Shown here piece after piece: positions 17,241 through 26,331 of a DNA stretch of 52,087 bases. Each line of letters opens with the position of its first letter. Within the stretch, counting starts at the first letter, position 1. Position numbers and translations under genes: made by a program. The stretch is taken from NCBI GenBank assembly GCA_947482805.1, contig CANKLK010000001.1:1-52087 (forward strand). Direction: 5' to 3'. This DNA is from Flavobacteriaceae bacterium (GTDB lineage Bacteria > Bacteroidota > Bacteroidia > Flavobacteriales > Flavobacteriaceae). Below the pieces are notes generated by a model, which saw nothing but the letters and a program-made list of their open reading frames with translations, made no database searches and was not told where the DNA came from.

Positions 17241-17633
17241 TTATCTTATTTTTTTGTAGGTTAAGGGAGCAATTCCATCGGCAGTAACAGTGCATAATAA
17301 AGTGGTTTTATCTAGGAATACATATTCACATTCTGCTGTCCAGTTTGTCTCTTTGCAAAATGTTTTTACATATAAATTTGTTTTATTAAAATTAACGGTA
17401 ACTATATCCAAAGGCACTACAGTAGTGGAACTAAACTCGGTAAACTGCATGTTGTTATTATTGTCCTTCCAAATAACAATATGGGAAGTTCCCTCTGAAT
17501 ACCACAATCCTATGTAATCGTCATTGGTAAATTCAATGGCTGACTTGGTTTTAATAGTACCTGAGGCATTGTGAATTTGTGCCATTGATATAAAACTTGA
17601 AAGTAAAATGATTAATATGAGTGCTTTTTTCAT
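17241..17633 (-). CDS. Small exported lipocalin-like protein, paralogue 1
   Basis: The product has 130 residues with a signal peptide (MKKALILIILLSSFISMA). The mature part is mostly beta: GLWYSEGTSHIVIWKDNNNN, VTVNFNKTNLYVKTFC, ECEYVFLDKTTLLCTVTADG and a final TYKKIR. It aligns along its length with the next two genes, giving a tandem family of three. The G-x-W-Y/Y-W opening and small size suggest a lipocalin or calycin-like barrel, but no named family is certain. It is 19 bases ahead of the trypsin-like gene and may be co-transcribed with it. Confidence 0.65.
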   Translation of the reverse strand: MKKALILIILLSSFISMAQIHNASGTIKTKSAIEFTNDDYIGLWYSEGTSHIVIWKDNNNNMQFTEFSSTTVVPLDIVTVNFNKTNLYVKTFCKETNWTAECEYVFLDKTTLLCTVTADGIAPLTYKKIR

Positions 17634-17670
17634 AATTTGATTTTTTTGTGTTTAATAATTGGATTGGAAA

Positions 17671-18033
17671 TTACTTGATTTTAGAATAAATTAAAGTCCC
17701 TGTCCAATCGCCTGTAACTTCACATTTTAGAGTCGTATCGTCAATTAATGTAAAATGATTTTTGGTTGAATTTTTTGGTTCAGACATTGAAATGTTAATA
17801 TCAATAAAAGTCTCTTTTACCTTAAATCCCTTTGTTTCGAATGGTTCTCCTAACGTACCAGAAATTACTTGGACTTGTAAATCTCCATTAACATCTTTCC
17901 AAAAGAACAATTGTCCAGCCGTTTGGTCGGGTTGCCAATAACCTATTAATTTATCTATATTGATTTTATTTTGACTTAAAACAGCAGTTTGTATTCCAAA
18001 TACAAAAGCGATAATTATTAGTAGATTTTTCAT
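17671..18033 (-). CDS. Small exported lipocalin-like protein, paralogue 2
   Basis: The product has 120 residues with a signal peptide (MKNLLIIIAFVFGIQTAVLS). The body follows the same layout as its neighbours: LIGYWQPDQTAGQLFFWKD, VQVISGTLGEPFETKGFKV, NHFTLIDDTTLKCEVTGDW and LIYSKIK. It shares most residues with paralogue 3, including the whole signal region, so the pair is a recent duplication. It lies 37 bases from each neighbour, all in one direction. Confidence 0.65.
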   Translation of the reverse strand: MKNLLIIIAFVFGIQTAVLSQNKINIDKLIGYWQPDQTAGQLFFWKDVNGDLQVQVISGTLGEPFETKGFKVKETFIDINISMSEPKNSTKNHFTLIDDTTLKCEVTGDWTGTLIYSKIK

Positions 18034-18070
18034 TGTTTTAGTTTATTAAGTTTATAAATATTTATCGTTA

Positions 18071-18433
18071 CTATTTTACTTTTGTATAGATGATAGTCCC
18101 TTCTCCATCACCAGTAACTTCGCATATTAAGGTGTTTTTATCCTTAAAAGTATACTTGCATTCTGTTACCCAATGATTGGGTATAAAAATAGTTCTAGCT
18201 ATTAATGTGTCTTCCTTTATATTTATAGAAATAATATCTATTGGTTGACCACTAGTGCCACTAATTTCCTGCATAAGAAGTTTGCCATTACTATCTTTCC
18301 AAAAAAATACTTGTGCCGATTCTTCATTTGGCTGCCAATACCCAATTAAATCATCGGTATTTATTTTATCCTGGCTAAAAACAGTGGTTTGTATTCCAAA
18401 AACAAAAGCGGTAATTAAAATTAGATTTTTCAT
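18071..18433 (-). CDS. Small exported lipocalin-like protein, paralogue 3
   Basis: The product has 120 residues with a signal peptide (MKNLILITAFVFGIQTTVFS). Shared landmarks with the other two are LIGYWQPNEESAQVFFWKD, ISGTSGQPIDIISINIKED, ECKYTFKDKNTLICEVTGDG and IIYTKVK. Function is unknown; small secreted beta proteins in tandem often diversify ligand binding. It follows the 18463-19806 gene by 29 bases. Confidence 0.65.
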   Translation of the reverse strand: MKNLILITAFVFGIQTTVFSQDKINTDDLIGYWQPNEESAQVFFWKDSNGKLLMQEISGTSGQPIDIISINIKEDTLIARTIFIPNHWVTECKYTFKDKNTLICEVTGDGEGTIIYTKVK

Positions 18434-18462
18434 AGTTTTATAATTTAAGTTAATTAATTAAT

Positions 18463-19806
18463 TTAGAAGTCTTCATCTCCTTTTTTATAAACAAAGTTTT
18501 CCTGGAAGTATTTTGGCAACGTTTTAAAGGCAACAGATAATTTATTTACACTAACTTTTTTATCCCTATTCTCATTACTATTACCAAAATAACTGTCAAA
18601 CAGATAGTAAAATAAAAATCGATTGTAATCATCCACATTAGTATCTGTTATCACTTCAAAAATTGCCTTTTCCACTTGGCCCCTGTATTTGGTTTCTGAC
18701 AATGCCCTGCCTATTCTGCTCACATTTCCAAAATAATGGTTGTTATTTGGATTGCTAATTTGAAAAATAGAACCCAATAACATGTCGGTTACATTGATAT
18801 TTAGCGATTCTAGTTCTTTTAAATAAGTTCCTCTAAGGGAATTAGATATTGAATTATCCGACCTTCTATCAAACCGGTCATTCATTATGTTTAAATGAGC
18901 CATTAGAAAAACATCCCAATTTGAAGTTTCTGCCGCCAATAAAGCAATTTGAATGGCATGTTCTCTAGGTAAAGTATCCATTCCGCAACGACCTACTATT
19001 CTGGTACTTCTCATTCGGTCCAACAATATTACTTTTTCCTTTTTTGATAGCTCCATCCAATTTTCAGGAAGTCTAAACAAACTGTCTTTTTGTTCCGTTT
19101 TGTAAATAGCCGCTTCTGGAGTAATCATGCAATCGGTATAGCCAATTTTTTGAGCATATTTATTAGGAATAGCAACCGTTTTGAATTTATTTGGAAAATA
19201 AAAAGCTTCTATGTGCTCATCCGAATATTCGTCTTTTTTATTGTACTTAAAAAGCCACTGGTTTTGAAGGTCTTTATCAAATACATTCTTTTCAGTGGAT
19301 TCAATATTAAAAGCATTGTAATCCTGTAAATCCATATAATCAATGGAAACCACCTCCTTATTTTCAAAATTCAAGTACTTGGTTTTTAGAATCATAACTT
19401 CCTTTTTAAATTTGGCTTTAGGATATTTTTTCAAGAAATCTTCAAAAGAAATATTGTTAATCATGTCTCTTTTGGCTTGTTTTACTCTTCTTTTTTCAAG
19501 TAATACAATGCATCCAACAGTTTGTGAAATGGAACTAAAATCATATTTCGATTCACATTTTTTATATTTCAAATTCAAAGAATCTACAATCTTACCCAAC
19601 TTATTAATCGTAGGAGCACTATAAATAAGCCCATTGGGAAACAATTGATATTCACCGCCTCTTTTATTTGGGGGATTATTAGCAATTTTTAATTTTGGAT
19701 TATCACTTTTAGTGGTATTAAAATAGAAAACATAATAGACTAAACCGAAGCATAAAGCGACAATTAATACAATTCCAATCCAGTAAATTTTGGTGTGTTT
19801 TTTCAT
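18463..19806 (-). CDS. Membrane-anchored uncharacterised protein
   Basis: The product has 447 residues. One N-terminal transmembrane helix (IYWIGIVLIVALCFGLVYYVFYF, about 8-30) with a basic start anchors a large domain, most likely on the periplasmic side. No motif matches a family that I know. Notable segments are PKLKIANNPPNKRGGEYQLF, ISQTVGCIVLLEKRRVKQAK and a helical stretch EHAIQIALLAAETSNWDVFLMAHLNIMNDRF (given here as the region around 285-315). It is the first gene of the 19806-15266 minus-strand run and lies downstream of an ECF sigma factor gene, after a 299-base gap. It is not a recognisable FecR-type anti-sigma factor. Confidence 0.6.
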   Translation of the reverse strand: MKKHTKIYWIGIVLIVALCFGLVYYVFYFNTTKSDNPKLKIANNPPNKRGGEYQLFPNGLIYSAPTINKLGKIVDSLNLKYKKCESKYDFSSISQTVGCIVLLEKRRVKQAKRDMINNISFEDFLKKYPKAKFKKEVMILKTKYLNFENKEVVSIDYMDLQDYNAFNIESTEKNVFDKDLQNQWLFKYNKKDEYSDEHIEAFYFPNKFKTVAIPNKYAQKIGYTDCMITPEAAIYKTEQKDSLFRLPENWMELSKKEKVILLDRMRSTRIVGRCGMDTLPREHAIQIALLAAETSNWDVFLMAHLNIMNDRFDRRSDNSISNSLRGTYLKELESLNINVTDMLLGSIFQISNPNNNHYFGNVSRIGRALSETKYRGQVEKAIFEVITDTNVDDYNRFLFYYLFDSYFGNSNENRDKKVSVNKLSVAFKTLPKYFQENFVYKKGDEDF

Positions 19807-20105
19807 AATTTAAATTAGTTTAGTTAGTAAATAATCTCACATAAAAACCATCTCAAAAACTCAGAAAGAGTAAAATTGATTTCAAGTAATTATTTCTTTA
19901 AACGTAATTTTAAATCATGGTTAGGGAACTTTATTTGGGGTTATACTAATTCAACGAGGTAATTGTTAAAATATTGTTATAGATTTCTAAAAAATTAACA
20001 AATAGGTAAAAAATATTAAAACATCAACACGATTCATTAAAAATAAATCAATATAATTAATAAAATACGAAAAAATGAATATCAATTAGAGTAGAATAAA
20101 ACTTT

Positions 20106-20633
20106 CTAACTTTGAATTTGAAGACGACTACTTAAAATCCCTTTAGCTCTACTTAGTTTTGTTCTTACATTACCATAGGAATCTCCAGTAATTTTAACTA
20201 TTTCATCATAGGACAAACCTCTTTCGCGAAGCAAAATAACCTCTCTATAGTTGGGTCTCAATTGATTAATTGAATTTATAAATTGCTGGCAATTCTCATC
20301 CAAAATATATTCCTCCTCTGGGGATGGGGAGGTTTCGGAAAAAATAAAATCACTCCCATTAATATCTACAAAAATTGGAAGATTTTTTCTTTTTAAACTA
20401 GACACCAAATTTTTAGCAATAGTAATCAACCAAGTACTAAACTCGTATTCTGACTTATAAGTATGAATTTTAACAAATGCCTTCACGAAAGTTTCATGAG
20501 TTATATCATGGGATATTGTTTCGTTTTGAGTGCGGTTTAGCATATATCCATAAACACTTTTCCAATAAAAATCATATAAACTATTAAATGCTTTTTGATT
20601 ACCTAATTTTGCTGCAATTATGTGTTGTTTCAT
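20106..20633 (-). CDS. ECF-type RNA polymerase sigma factor
   Basis: The product has 175 residues, the usual size for the extracytoplasmic-function group. Sigma region 2 spans about 10-75: FNSLYDFYWKSVYGYMLNRT, ISHDITHETFVKAFVKIHTY and FSTWLITIAKNLV. Region 4 spans about 115-170: LRPNYREVILLRERGLSYDEI and YGNVRTKLSRAKGIL, a helix-turn-helix. The linker is short. No FecR-like anti-sigma is adjacent. Its position ahead of the 19806-15266 and 15022-3786 runs on the same strand makes it a candidate regulator of the secreted protease cluster, by location only. Confidence 0.9.
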   Translation of the reverse strand: MKQHIIAAKLGNQKAFNSLYDFYWKSVYGYMLNRTQNETISHDITHETFVKAFVKIHTYKSEYEFSTWLITIAKNLVSSLKRKNLPIFVDINGSDFIFSETSPSPEEEYILDENCQQFINSINQLRPNYREVILLRERGLSYDEIVKITGDSYGNVRTKLSRAKGILSSRLQIQS

Positions 20634-20704
20634 ATGATTTTAGTTAAAATTAAAAAGTAGTTTTTATTGTTTAGAGGAATATTTAGTATAATTGTTAAGA
20701 GCTT

Positions 20705-21157
20705 TTATAATACCCTAAATCGTTGAGCCCTTTGGGGAGTAGTTTGATAATTATAATTACCATCTCGAATATAGGCTACAGAATTAATTACATTATCAAA
20801 AGTTTGATAAATCTGCATTTTAGTCATTATAAATGTGCCCTCATTCTCAGTATTTTGCGCTCCCAAAACATTTATTATTAGTAAATCATTAAAATCCATA
20901 AGTTCAATAACATCTCTTCGAAATGTCAATCTTGTTGATGTGTATTCAAAAGTTTGTGGCTCCATAATATGATTTTGTGTTTCTAATTCATTAACAACGT
21001 TACTTACTTGATTAATATTTTGTTTTTCGTCATCTAAAGTTACCTTTATTTTATATTTTGTTTTCCTATTCAAATTGACATAAATTATAAAAATAAATAT
21101 TATAACAATTAATAATAACAAGTGATTTGATTCATAAAAATCTACAATTTTATTCAT
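20705..21157 (-). CDS. Small membrane-anchored protein, unknown
   Basis: The product has 150 residues with one transmembrane helix near the N-terminus (HLLLLIVIIFIFIIYVNL, about 12-29). A basic segment NRKTKYKIKV follows and then a soluble domain with LTFRRDVIELMDFNDLLIIN, TFIMTKMQIYQTFDNVI and a C-terminal QRAQRFRVL. I do not recognise the family. It lies 35 bases after the vWA gene and 71 bases before the sigma factor gene on the same strand, so the three may be co-transcribed; a membrane signal-passing role is only a guess. Confidence 0.55.
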   Translation of the reverse strand: MNKIVDFYESNHLLLLIVIIFIFIIYVNLNRKTKYKIKVTLDDEKQNINQVSNVVNELETQNHIMEPQTFEYTSTRLTFRRDVIELMDFNDLLIINVLGAQNTENEGTFIMTKMQIYQTFDNVINSVAYIRDGNYNYQTTPQRAQRFRVL

Positions 21158-21192
21158 ATTTTTAGATTTAAAAATTAATTACAATTAACTAC

Positions 21193-21873
21193 TCAGGAAA
21201 ACAACTTCTTCCAAAAACTCTCTTTTTTTACTTCCTCATTTTCAATTTTAGAATAGAAATCATTTTTATTTAAATCTCCATTTCTAATTCCTAAACTATA
21301 TTTAACTCGTGATTTAGATTCTCTAATAAACATTCTTTTAATGTCTCGCTCATTCTTGTCAAATGACATCGTATTAAAAATATTCATTTTAGAAGCCATT
21401 GCTTCCACGTCATGGTCAGCTCCAATATAGGTGAAAGTCCAATTTTGCTGTTTTAAATCATCAACCAATTTCTTAATTGCCGAGCCGGTATATTCTTTAG
21501 AAGCATTTTCTTCACCATCAGTTAGAACAGTAACTAATACATTGTAATTATCTTTTCCTTCTAAATAATGCTTCAATTTAGAAATGCTAAAACCCATTGC
21601 GTCATAAAGTGGCGTCAATGAAGCTGGCGTGTAAGTGCTATCATTAATAGTGCCTAATTTATTAATAGGGTCAACAAAATGTAAAGTTTTATTTTCAATA
21701 TCATTAAAAGATACCAAGGATATAAAATGTTCTTGTTCTGGAAATTGCTCTTCAATCCCTTTAATAGATTGAACTAATTCATTAAATCCACTAATAATTT
21801 GCGATTTAATTGAACTCATGGAACCGCTTTCATCTAAAATAATCAAATGGTGAACTTGGTGTCTGTTTTTCAT
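21193..21873 (-). CDS. vWA-domain (MIDAS) protein
   Basis: The product has 226 residues and has no signal peptide. Almost the whole length is one von Willebrand factor A domain: the metal-ion-dependent adhesion site LIILDESGSMSS (Asp14, Ser16, Ser18), the threonine in PASLTPLYDAMG and VLTDGEENAS. The tail (about 185-226) is charged and ends in FWKKLFS. It is of the TerY-like, cytoplasmic vWA kind that often works with kinases, phosphatases or AAA ATPases, none of which is adjacent. It heads a possible three-gene unit with the membrane protein and the sigma factor. Confidence 0.85.
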   Translation of the reverse strand: MKNRHQVHHLIILDESGSMSSIKSQIISGFNELVQSIKGIEEQFPEQEHFISLVSFNDIENKTLHFVDPINKLGTINDSTYTPASLTPLYDAMGFSISKLKHYLEGKDNYNVLVTVLTDGEENASKEYTGSAIKKLVDDLKQQNWTFTYIGADHDVEAMASKMNIFNTMSFDKNERDIKRMFIRESKSRVKYSLGIRNGDLNKNDFYSKIENEEVKKESFWKKLFS

Positions 21874-22285
21874 TTTTTATAGGTTTTAGGGATTAATAAA
21901 TGTTAAGTTATTAAGAAAATAGCAACAGAAAAAATATAGGCTATTATAGTTATACTCCAAAAATTAGTTTTTGTTACAAAAGACAAAAAAAATAATTTTG
22001 GATTATCATTACAAACTACTCTATACTATACGGAGCTTGTCAAGTAATAAATTTGTATTTTTTGCATATTTATTATAAATAATTTATATAATACATTTAT
22101 TATTTCATAATAATTTAAAACTTTAACATAATTAATTAAAATTTTTATTGAATATTTAGTACAAAAATTGAAATTCACCTTGTTAATTAGTCAAAATAGA
22201 GGCCGATTTTATTACTTTTAGTTAATAAATAAATGTTATTCCATTAAATAATTTCATTAAATTTGGTATCTCATCAATCAAACAA
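21874..22285. other. Divergent promoter region, no gene seen
   Basis: These 412 AT-rich bases separate the minus-strand vWA gene from the plus-strand lipoprotein gene. It should hold promoters in both directions. Only one flavobacterial -7-like motif (22258-22265) stands out. No repeats or strong hairpins were seen. Confidence 0.4.
22258..22265 (+). promoter_or_regulatory. Possible -7 promoter element (TAnnTTTG)
   Basis: TAAATTTG matches the flavobacterial -7 consensus and lies 21 bases before the ATG at 22286. A clear TTG -33 element at the expected distance was not found, and such motifs are easy to meet by chance in AT-rich DNA. Confidence 0.3.
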
Positions 22286-22834
22286 ATGCATAAAAAATTC
22301 ACCTTCTTAGTAATCCTAGCTTTAATAATAATTAATTCTTCTTGTTCTAATAAAAAAGAAGATAATTCTGGCTTTGATGTAAAATTTAAAACTATAAAAG
22401 GGGATGATTGTCATAATTGTTTTGGTAAATTAGTAGTTAGCAAAGGGAGTTTAGTTGATACCATTAAAGGAGGTCAATGGGGTAAATGTGTTGAATATCA
22501 TAAATTTAATATTAAATCTAAAGAATACCTCTTCACCAGTTTTTCCTACTCCTATCCTATGGGAGAGCGATGCAATGAATACAAAATTTATTCTTTAGAA
22601 AGTACTACTTTTATGAAGAAATTATTCGAAAAAGCAATTACAGAATACAAAGAAAACAATCAAACCGAAAATGAAATTTCAATTAACTATATAATGTCAA
22701 GAGAAATCAAGGTCAGTTTAAAAGATAGTATTGGCTTTTTCATAAAAATGAAAGTAAAAAAATGTCCAGAAATAGAAGGCGTAGATTGTGAAACTATTTT
22801 TGAAGATACGAGTTTAGAATATTATACTTATTAA
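22286..22834 (+). CDS. Lipoprotein, unknown function
   Basis: The product has 182 residues. The signal MHKKFTFLVILALIIINSSC ends in a lipobox cysteine (about residue 20), so the product is membrane-attached. The mature region contains four or more further cysteines (GDDCHNCFGKLV, KCVEYHKF, ERCNEYKIY, KCPEIEGVDCETIF) that could form disulfides. No family recognised. The next gene starts one base after its stop (TAATATG), so the two are a coupled pair and isolated on the plus strand between minus-strand neighbours. Confidence 0.65.
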   Translation: MHKKFTFLVILALIIINSSCSNKKEDNSGFDVKFKTIKGDDCHNCFGKLVVSKGSLVDTIKGGQWGKCVEYHKFNIKSKEYLFTSFSYSYPMGERCNEYKIYSLESTTFMKKLFEKAITEYKENNQTENEISINYIMSREIKVSLKDSIGFFIKMKVKKCPEIEGVDCETIFEDTSLEYYTY

Positions 22835-22835
22835 T

Positions 22836-23357
22836 ATGGGAGCACACCAATGGTTTAGTTATAACAAAGAGAAAAATGGTATTTCCTTTCGTAATGCAAA
22901 GTTTATTTCGGTAATACCTTATTTACGTGGAAGAGATTTTTCCATCCAACTTTTATCCACTTTTAAAGATGGAAAGGAAATTTCATTACTACGTTTAAGC
23001 GAGCCTGCTTTTTGGACTAGAAAAGACCACTATATTGAAATTTCCGGACTTATTGAAGAAGACAATGACAACCCAATTTACTTTGCTCAAATAGAATTAG
23101 ATCATGGAGGTATAATTCGATATGACAGCGAAATTCTAATTGTGATGTTTCCTGAAAATGAAAGTTTAAAAGAAATTACAATTGAAATGTTAAAATCCAA
23201 TGGTTATTTTGCAGCAGAATTGCTATGGGAATTTTGCGAGAATCGCACTGAAGAATTTTCACTAGACTATATTCTCGCACTTGAAGAAAAAGACATTACT
23301 GATGAGTTTGAAAGAATGTTACTTTGGAATGAAGAATTAAAAAATGGCCCTTTTTGA
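22836..23357 (+). CDS. Hypothetical protein coupled to lipoprotein gene
   Basis: The product has 173 residues, soluble with no signal peptide. It is acidic and mixed alpha/beta: FSYNKEKNGISFRNAKFI near the N-terminus, HYIEISGLIEEDNDNPIYFA in the middle and a helical C-terminus EEKDITDEFERMLLWNEELK. I do not recognise a family. The start is taken one base after the upstream stop because no other ATG fits. It is convergent with the minus-strand gene at 23381, 23 bases away. Confidence 0.55.
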   Translation: MGAHQWFSYNKEKNGISFRNAKFISVIPYLRGRDFSIQLLSTFKDGKEISLLRLSEPAFWTRKDHYIEISGLIEEDNDNPIYFAQIELDHGGIIRYDSEILIVMFPENESLKEITIEMLKSNGYFAAELLWEFCENRTEEFSLDYILALEEKDITDEFERMLLWNEELKNGPF

Positions 23358-23380
23358 TTTTATATATTAAAAATAACTCA

Positions 23381-23854
23381 TTAAAACGGTAACTCATCAT
23401 TATCAGTACCCAATGAAAATGGTTTTACTGAAATATGTTCTAACTTGTTAGGGATTTCAACTTCATTTACAAGATTATAACACTCCATAAAATTGATGAT
23501 TTCGGAATCATTTACCTTAACCATAAAATCCATGAAAAAGCCGTCTTTTTCATCTAAAAAAGTAAAGCCGGAACATCCTTTTTCGCAACCATCACAAACA
23601 CCTGGTATAGCTTTTAAAGTTTGAATACCATTGTCTTTAAGACTAACAAAATGTTTTTCAATTAAATCTAGATACTCCTGCTTGGTTATACCATCATAAT
23701 TGTTTTGATTGCTTAAAACGTTTTCTAAACCATTTACATCCAACTTTGAAAAGTAGTGAGCAAATGCCTCTAATGGATTTTCCGCTTTTTTTACAAAGGT
23801 TACCTCCCCTATTTCTTCGAGTTGTTGAATTAGTTTTCTTTTTTCTGAATCCAT
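23381..23854 (-). CDS. Small NTF2-like paralogue with Cys cluster
   Basis: The product has 157 residues, soluble. The N-terminal part EAFAHYFSKLDVNGLENVLS followed by EYLDLIEKHF has the helical look of NTF2/SnoaL-like folds. A cysteine cluster GVCDGCEKGCSGFTFL (Cys87, Cys90, Cys94) could bind a metal. The C-terminus TDNDELPF resembles the DDIEVPF and YLIDVPF ends of the proteins at 50365-50757 and 51164-51559, and the internal layout (loop with cysteines, then F-T-F/Y-T-F strand) is also shared. I infer a dispersed family of small paralogues in this region; function unknown. Confidence 0.6.
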   Translation of the reverse strand: MDSEKRKLIQQLEEIGEVTFVKKAENPLEAFAHYFSKLDVNGLENVLSNQNNYDGITKQEYLDLIEKHFVSLKDNGIQTLKAIPGVCDGCEKGCSGFTFLDEKDGFFMDFMVKVNDSEIINFMECYNLVNEVEIPNKLEHISVKPFSLGTDNDELPF

Positions 23855-23958
23855 GCTATTTATTTCTTTGGATTAAATACCTATCAGTCACTAATAAAAC
23901 AATGTAATGAGAAATGCAGCTATATTATCTAACATAAGATATTTAGATTTCATTGTGA

Positions 23959-24177
23959 TTAAGGGATTAATTCGTGTTGTGAGATGGTACATTCTTGATA
24001 AACATACTCCCAAAGCAAGTTCTGTAATCTATATTTTTCATGTAACTCTTCTATCTTAGCAAGAGCTGATTCATGAGATGAATATATGCCTTCAATAGAT
24101 TCCCATTTATGTGAGGAAAAATGTTTAGGCTCCATATCATTTGTCACAATAGTTCTTACAATGTATATTGTATTCAT
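23959..24177 (-). CDS. Small hypothetical protein
   Basis: The product has 72 residues, no signal or membrane segment. It opens with a strand MNTIYIVRTIVTND and has a helix SHESALAKIEELHEKYRLQN followed by an aromatic strand LLWEYVYQECTI, a simple beta-alpha-beta layout. It lies between the interrupted gene and the 23381 gene on the same strand, with gaps of 36 and 104 bases. No family recognised. Confidence 0.5.
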   Translation of the reverse strand: MNTIYIVRTIVTNDMEPKHFSSHKWESIEGIYSSHESALAKIEELHEKYRLQNLLWEYVYQECTISQHELIP

Positions 24178-24213
24178 GTTGTTTGTTATTAAGGAGATTG
24201 ATATTAAACAAAA

Positions 24214-24540
24214 TTATATAATGGTAAAATTATAATTATCGTTATCAGCAACTTCATATTCGTAGGTTTGATTATCTAAAACCACTCCCTTTTTCAAAGT
24301 CCCAAAATCATCATTTGGATTTAAATAACTGTTTTTATTTAAAAATGACTCTTCTGAAGTAATTACTTCTTTATTACTAATTTCGTACCCCATTCTTTTT
24401 TGAATTTGGTTAATTTTAACGTTAGAAAAAATATCTACAACTTTTATTTCTTGGTATGTTTTTAAAACTTCATCGGGTGAAATATTGTTTTCAATCCAAT
24501 GTAAATCGCTTAATATGATTTATTTAGAATATTCGGTCAT
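24214..24540 (-). pseudogene. Hypothetical gene interrupted by an early in-frame stop
   Basis: An ATG at 24540 is followed after MTEYSK by a TAA at 24522-24520. The same frame then stays open for 101 further codons to a TAA at 24216-24214, with ordinary coding composition: LSDLHWIENNISPDEVLK, then KINQIQKRMGYEISNKEV, DDFGTLKKGVVLDNQ and a C-terminus NYNFTII. No usable ATG, GTG or TTG occurs early after the stop, the first ATG being that of RMGYE. It is therefore a recently disabled gene, a sequencing error or, less likely, a gene with a rare start codon. No family recognised. Confidence 0.65.
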
Positions 24541-24717
24541 TAAAATTGAAATTAGTATTAAATAAAATTATTTATTAGGACATAGAACTTTCATAAGTGG
24601 TTTAATTAAAGTTCAATACATTTAAAATTCTTTTAATTTTTCAAACCTATAATAACTATTAATAGAAAAAAATCAAATTTCTAATTATGTTCACAAAATA
24701 ACTTAATTTAAAAAAAA

Positions 24718-26316
24718 TTATTGTTGTGAATAGAATATTTTTAATTCATCAAGCATGTTTTTTGTCAATTTATTTTCTAATTTTTCTTTTTTGACTTTAT
24801 TGTGAATATCAATTAGTGAATGATGACCATAAATTAATGTCTTGGTTATGAAATTTATCCATGATTTTGTAATTGTTGGTTTTATTGTTTCATGATTATT
24901 AATCCAATTTAATAATTCAGGAATTGTTTTAGTTACTTCATCTTCCATATTATTATTTAAATCAATATTATTATCTTCCTCAGCAAATAAAGTTAAATTT
25001 GATTTCTCTTTATTTTTATCATTTATATTACTTTCAAAAACAACAACCGAAATTGAAGGCTCTTCCACAACAGAAGCTAATTTATTTACAACTTTTATTA
25101 TCTCTATATTTTTTTTAATTTTTGTATTTTGTTTTTTTTCTTTTTCTACAGAAAGCTCAATTTCAATTACCTTTTCATTATCTAAATATTTATTAGCTTC
25201 ATTAACAATACCTTCATATTTACGTTCTGATTTTTCCTGATTTGAAACTTCGATTATTTCTATTGGTGTCCACTCTAAATCTAGATTCTTTTGGGTTTTT
25301 AGTAATTCACATTTTGAAAATGATTGAATTGATTTTGAAATTGTTTGTATAGAAAATGTGTATCCTAACATAAAAAGAACTCTTGAAGATACTTCGGAGT
25401 TATAGTGAATCAATTCGAGGATTTCATCTTTTGGAGCTGAAATATCATAATCATTTTTTTCAATCACTTTTTTGAGGAAGTAGAAGTAACTGAAACTTAA
25501 AAAAGCATTATCATACCTGCCTTCTTCTGATAATGTTTCCTTGAGTTGATTATAACCTTTTCTAGTATCATCAAAAAGTTTAATTTTATCTTCTATGTAC
25601 ATTATGGCTTGAAAAAGCGTCATGCTATTAATACTATCTTTGTGTTCAATTGCAAAACTGTAAAACTTACTTCGTGGAACTTGGTCAACTTCTTTGTCCA
25701 ACTTTTTCATACCTACACAAGCTGATTTTATAATTGCTTCGATATTTCCTTCTGGAATAAAACTTGGAGTTATGTTAAAATCAATCAAATGTGCTAGTGT
25801 GGAATCATTTTTTTTGGGAGATTCATTATCAAATTGAAATAATGTTGCTTTTTTAAAATCAGCAATAAATGCATCGTTTGGCATTGAAACATTATAGAGC
25901 ATACAAAGTTTACGACTTGCTGCTATACGTAAAACATGGTTTCTATTATTTGTAAAAGCCTTGTAGATTTTTGCATCTAATGGACTTAAAATATTAAAAT
26001 CTGTATTCAACTTTGAAGATAATAATTGAGCACCTGTTTCTGATAAAGGAATTATTGATAAGATTCCTTTAAATTCTATTAAAGGCGCATTGTCAAATAA
26101 TACTAATATAGAATCATATTCTATTAAAATAACTTCGTGTTCTTGCTCATATATTGGCAGTGAATTTTGTAAAAGCGATATCTTATATTTTTCTGGCAGC
26201 AGATTAAACTCGTTATAAGAAAAGTTGATTATTCTGTCAGATGATATTCTTAAAGTATCATATTTAATCAGATAGTTTAATTCTGTACGTTGTAAAACGA
26301 TTGTAATATTTTTCAT
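24718..26316 (-). CDS. Uncharacterised fourth protein of the AlkB/Hsp70/helicase operon
   Basis: The product has 532 residues, soluble; I do not recognise it. The N-terminal 120 residues are beta-rich (ITIVLQRTELNYLIKYDTLR, HEVILIEYDSILVLFDN). The middle (about 180-360) is helical. A charged, low-complexity stretch (about 365-445, EKEKKQNTKIKKNIEI and NNDKNKEK-like) links it to a small helical C-terminal domain (about 455-532, LNWINNHETIKPTITKSWIN). It begins 15 bases after the helicase stop and is last in the operon. The absence of any enzymatic motif suggests a sensor, adaptor or inhibitor for the two ATPases. Confidence 0.65.
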   Translation of the reverse strand: MKNITIVLQRTELNYLIKYDTLRISSDRIINFSYNEFNLLPEKYKISLLQNSLPIYEQEHEVILIEYDSILVLFDNAPLIEFKGILSIIPLSETGAQLLSSKLNTDFNILSPLDAKIYKAFTNNRNHVLRIAASRKLCMLYNVSMPNDAFIADFKKATLFQFDNESPKKNDSTLAHLIDFNITPSFIPEGNIEAIIKSACVGMKKLDKEVDQVPRSKFYSFAIEHKDSINSMTLFQAIMYIEDKIKLFDDTRKGYNQLKETLSEEGRYDNAFLSFSYFYFLKKVIEKNDYDISAPKDEILELIHYNSEVSSRVLFMLGYTFSIQTISKSIQSFSKCELLKTQKNLDLEWTPIEIIEVSNQEKSERKYEGIVNEANKYLDNEKVIEIELSVEKEKKQNTKIKKNIEIIKVVNKLASVVEEPSISVVVFESNINDKNKEKSNLTLFAEEDNNIDLNNNMEDEVTKTIPELLNWINNHETIKPTITKSWINFITKTLIYGHHSLIDIHNKVKKEKLENKLTKNMLDELKIFYSQQ

Positions 26317-26331
26317 CTTTATTAAATTAAA

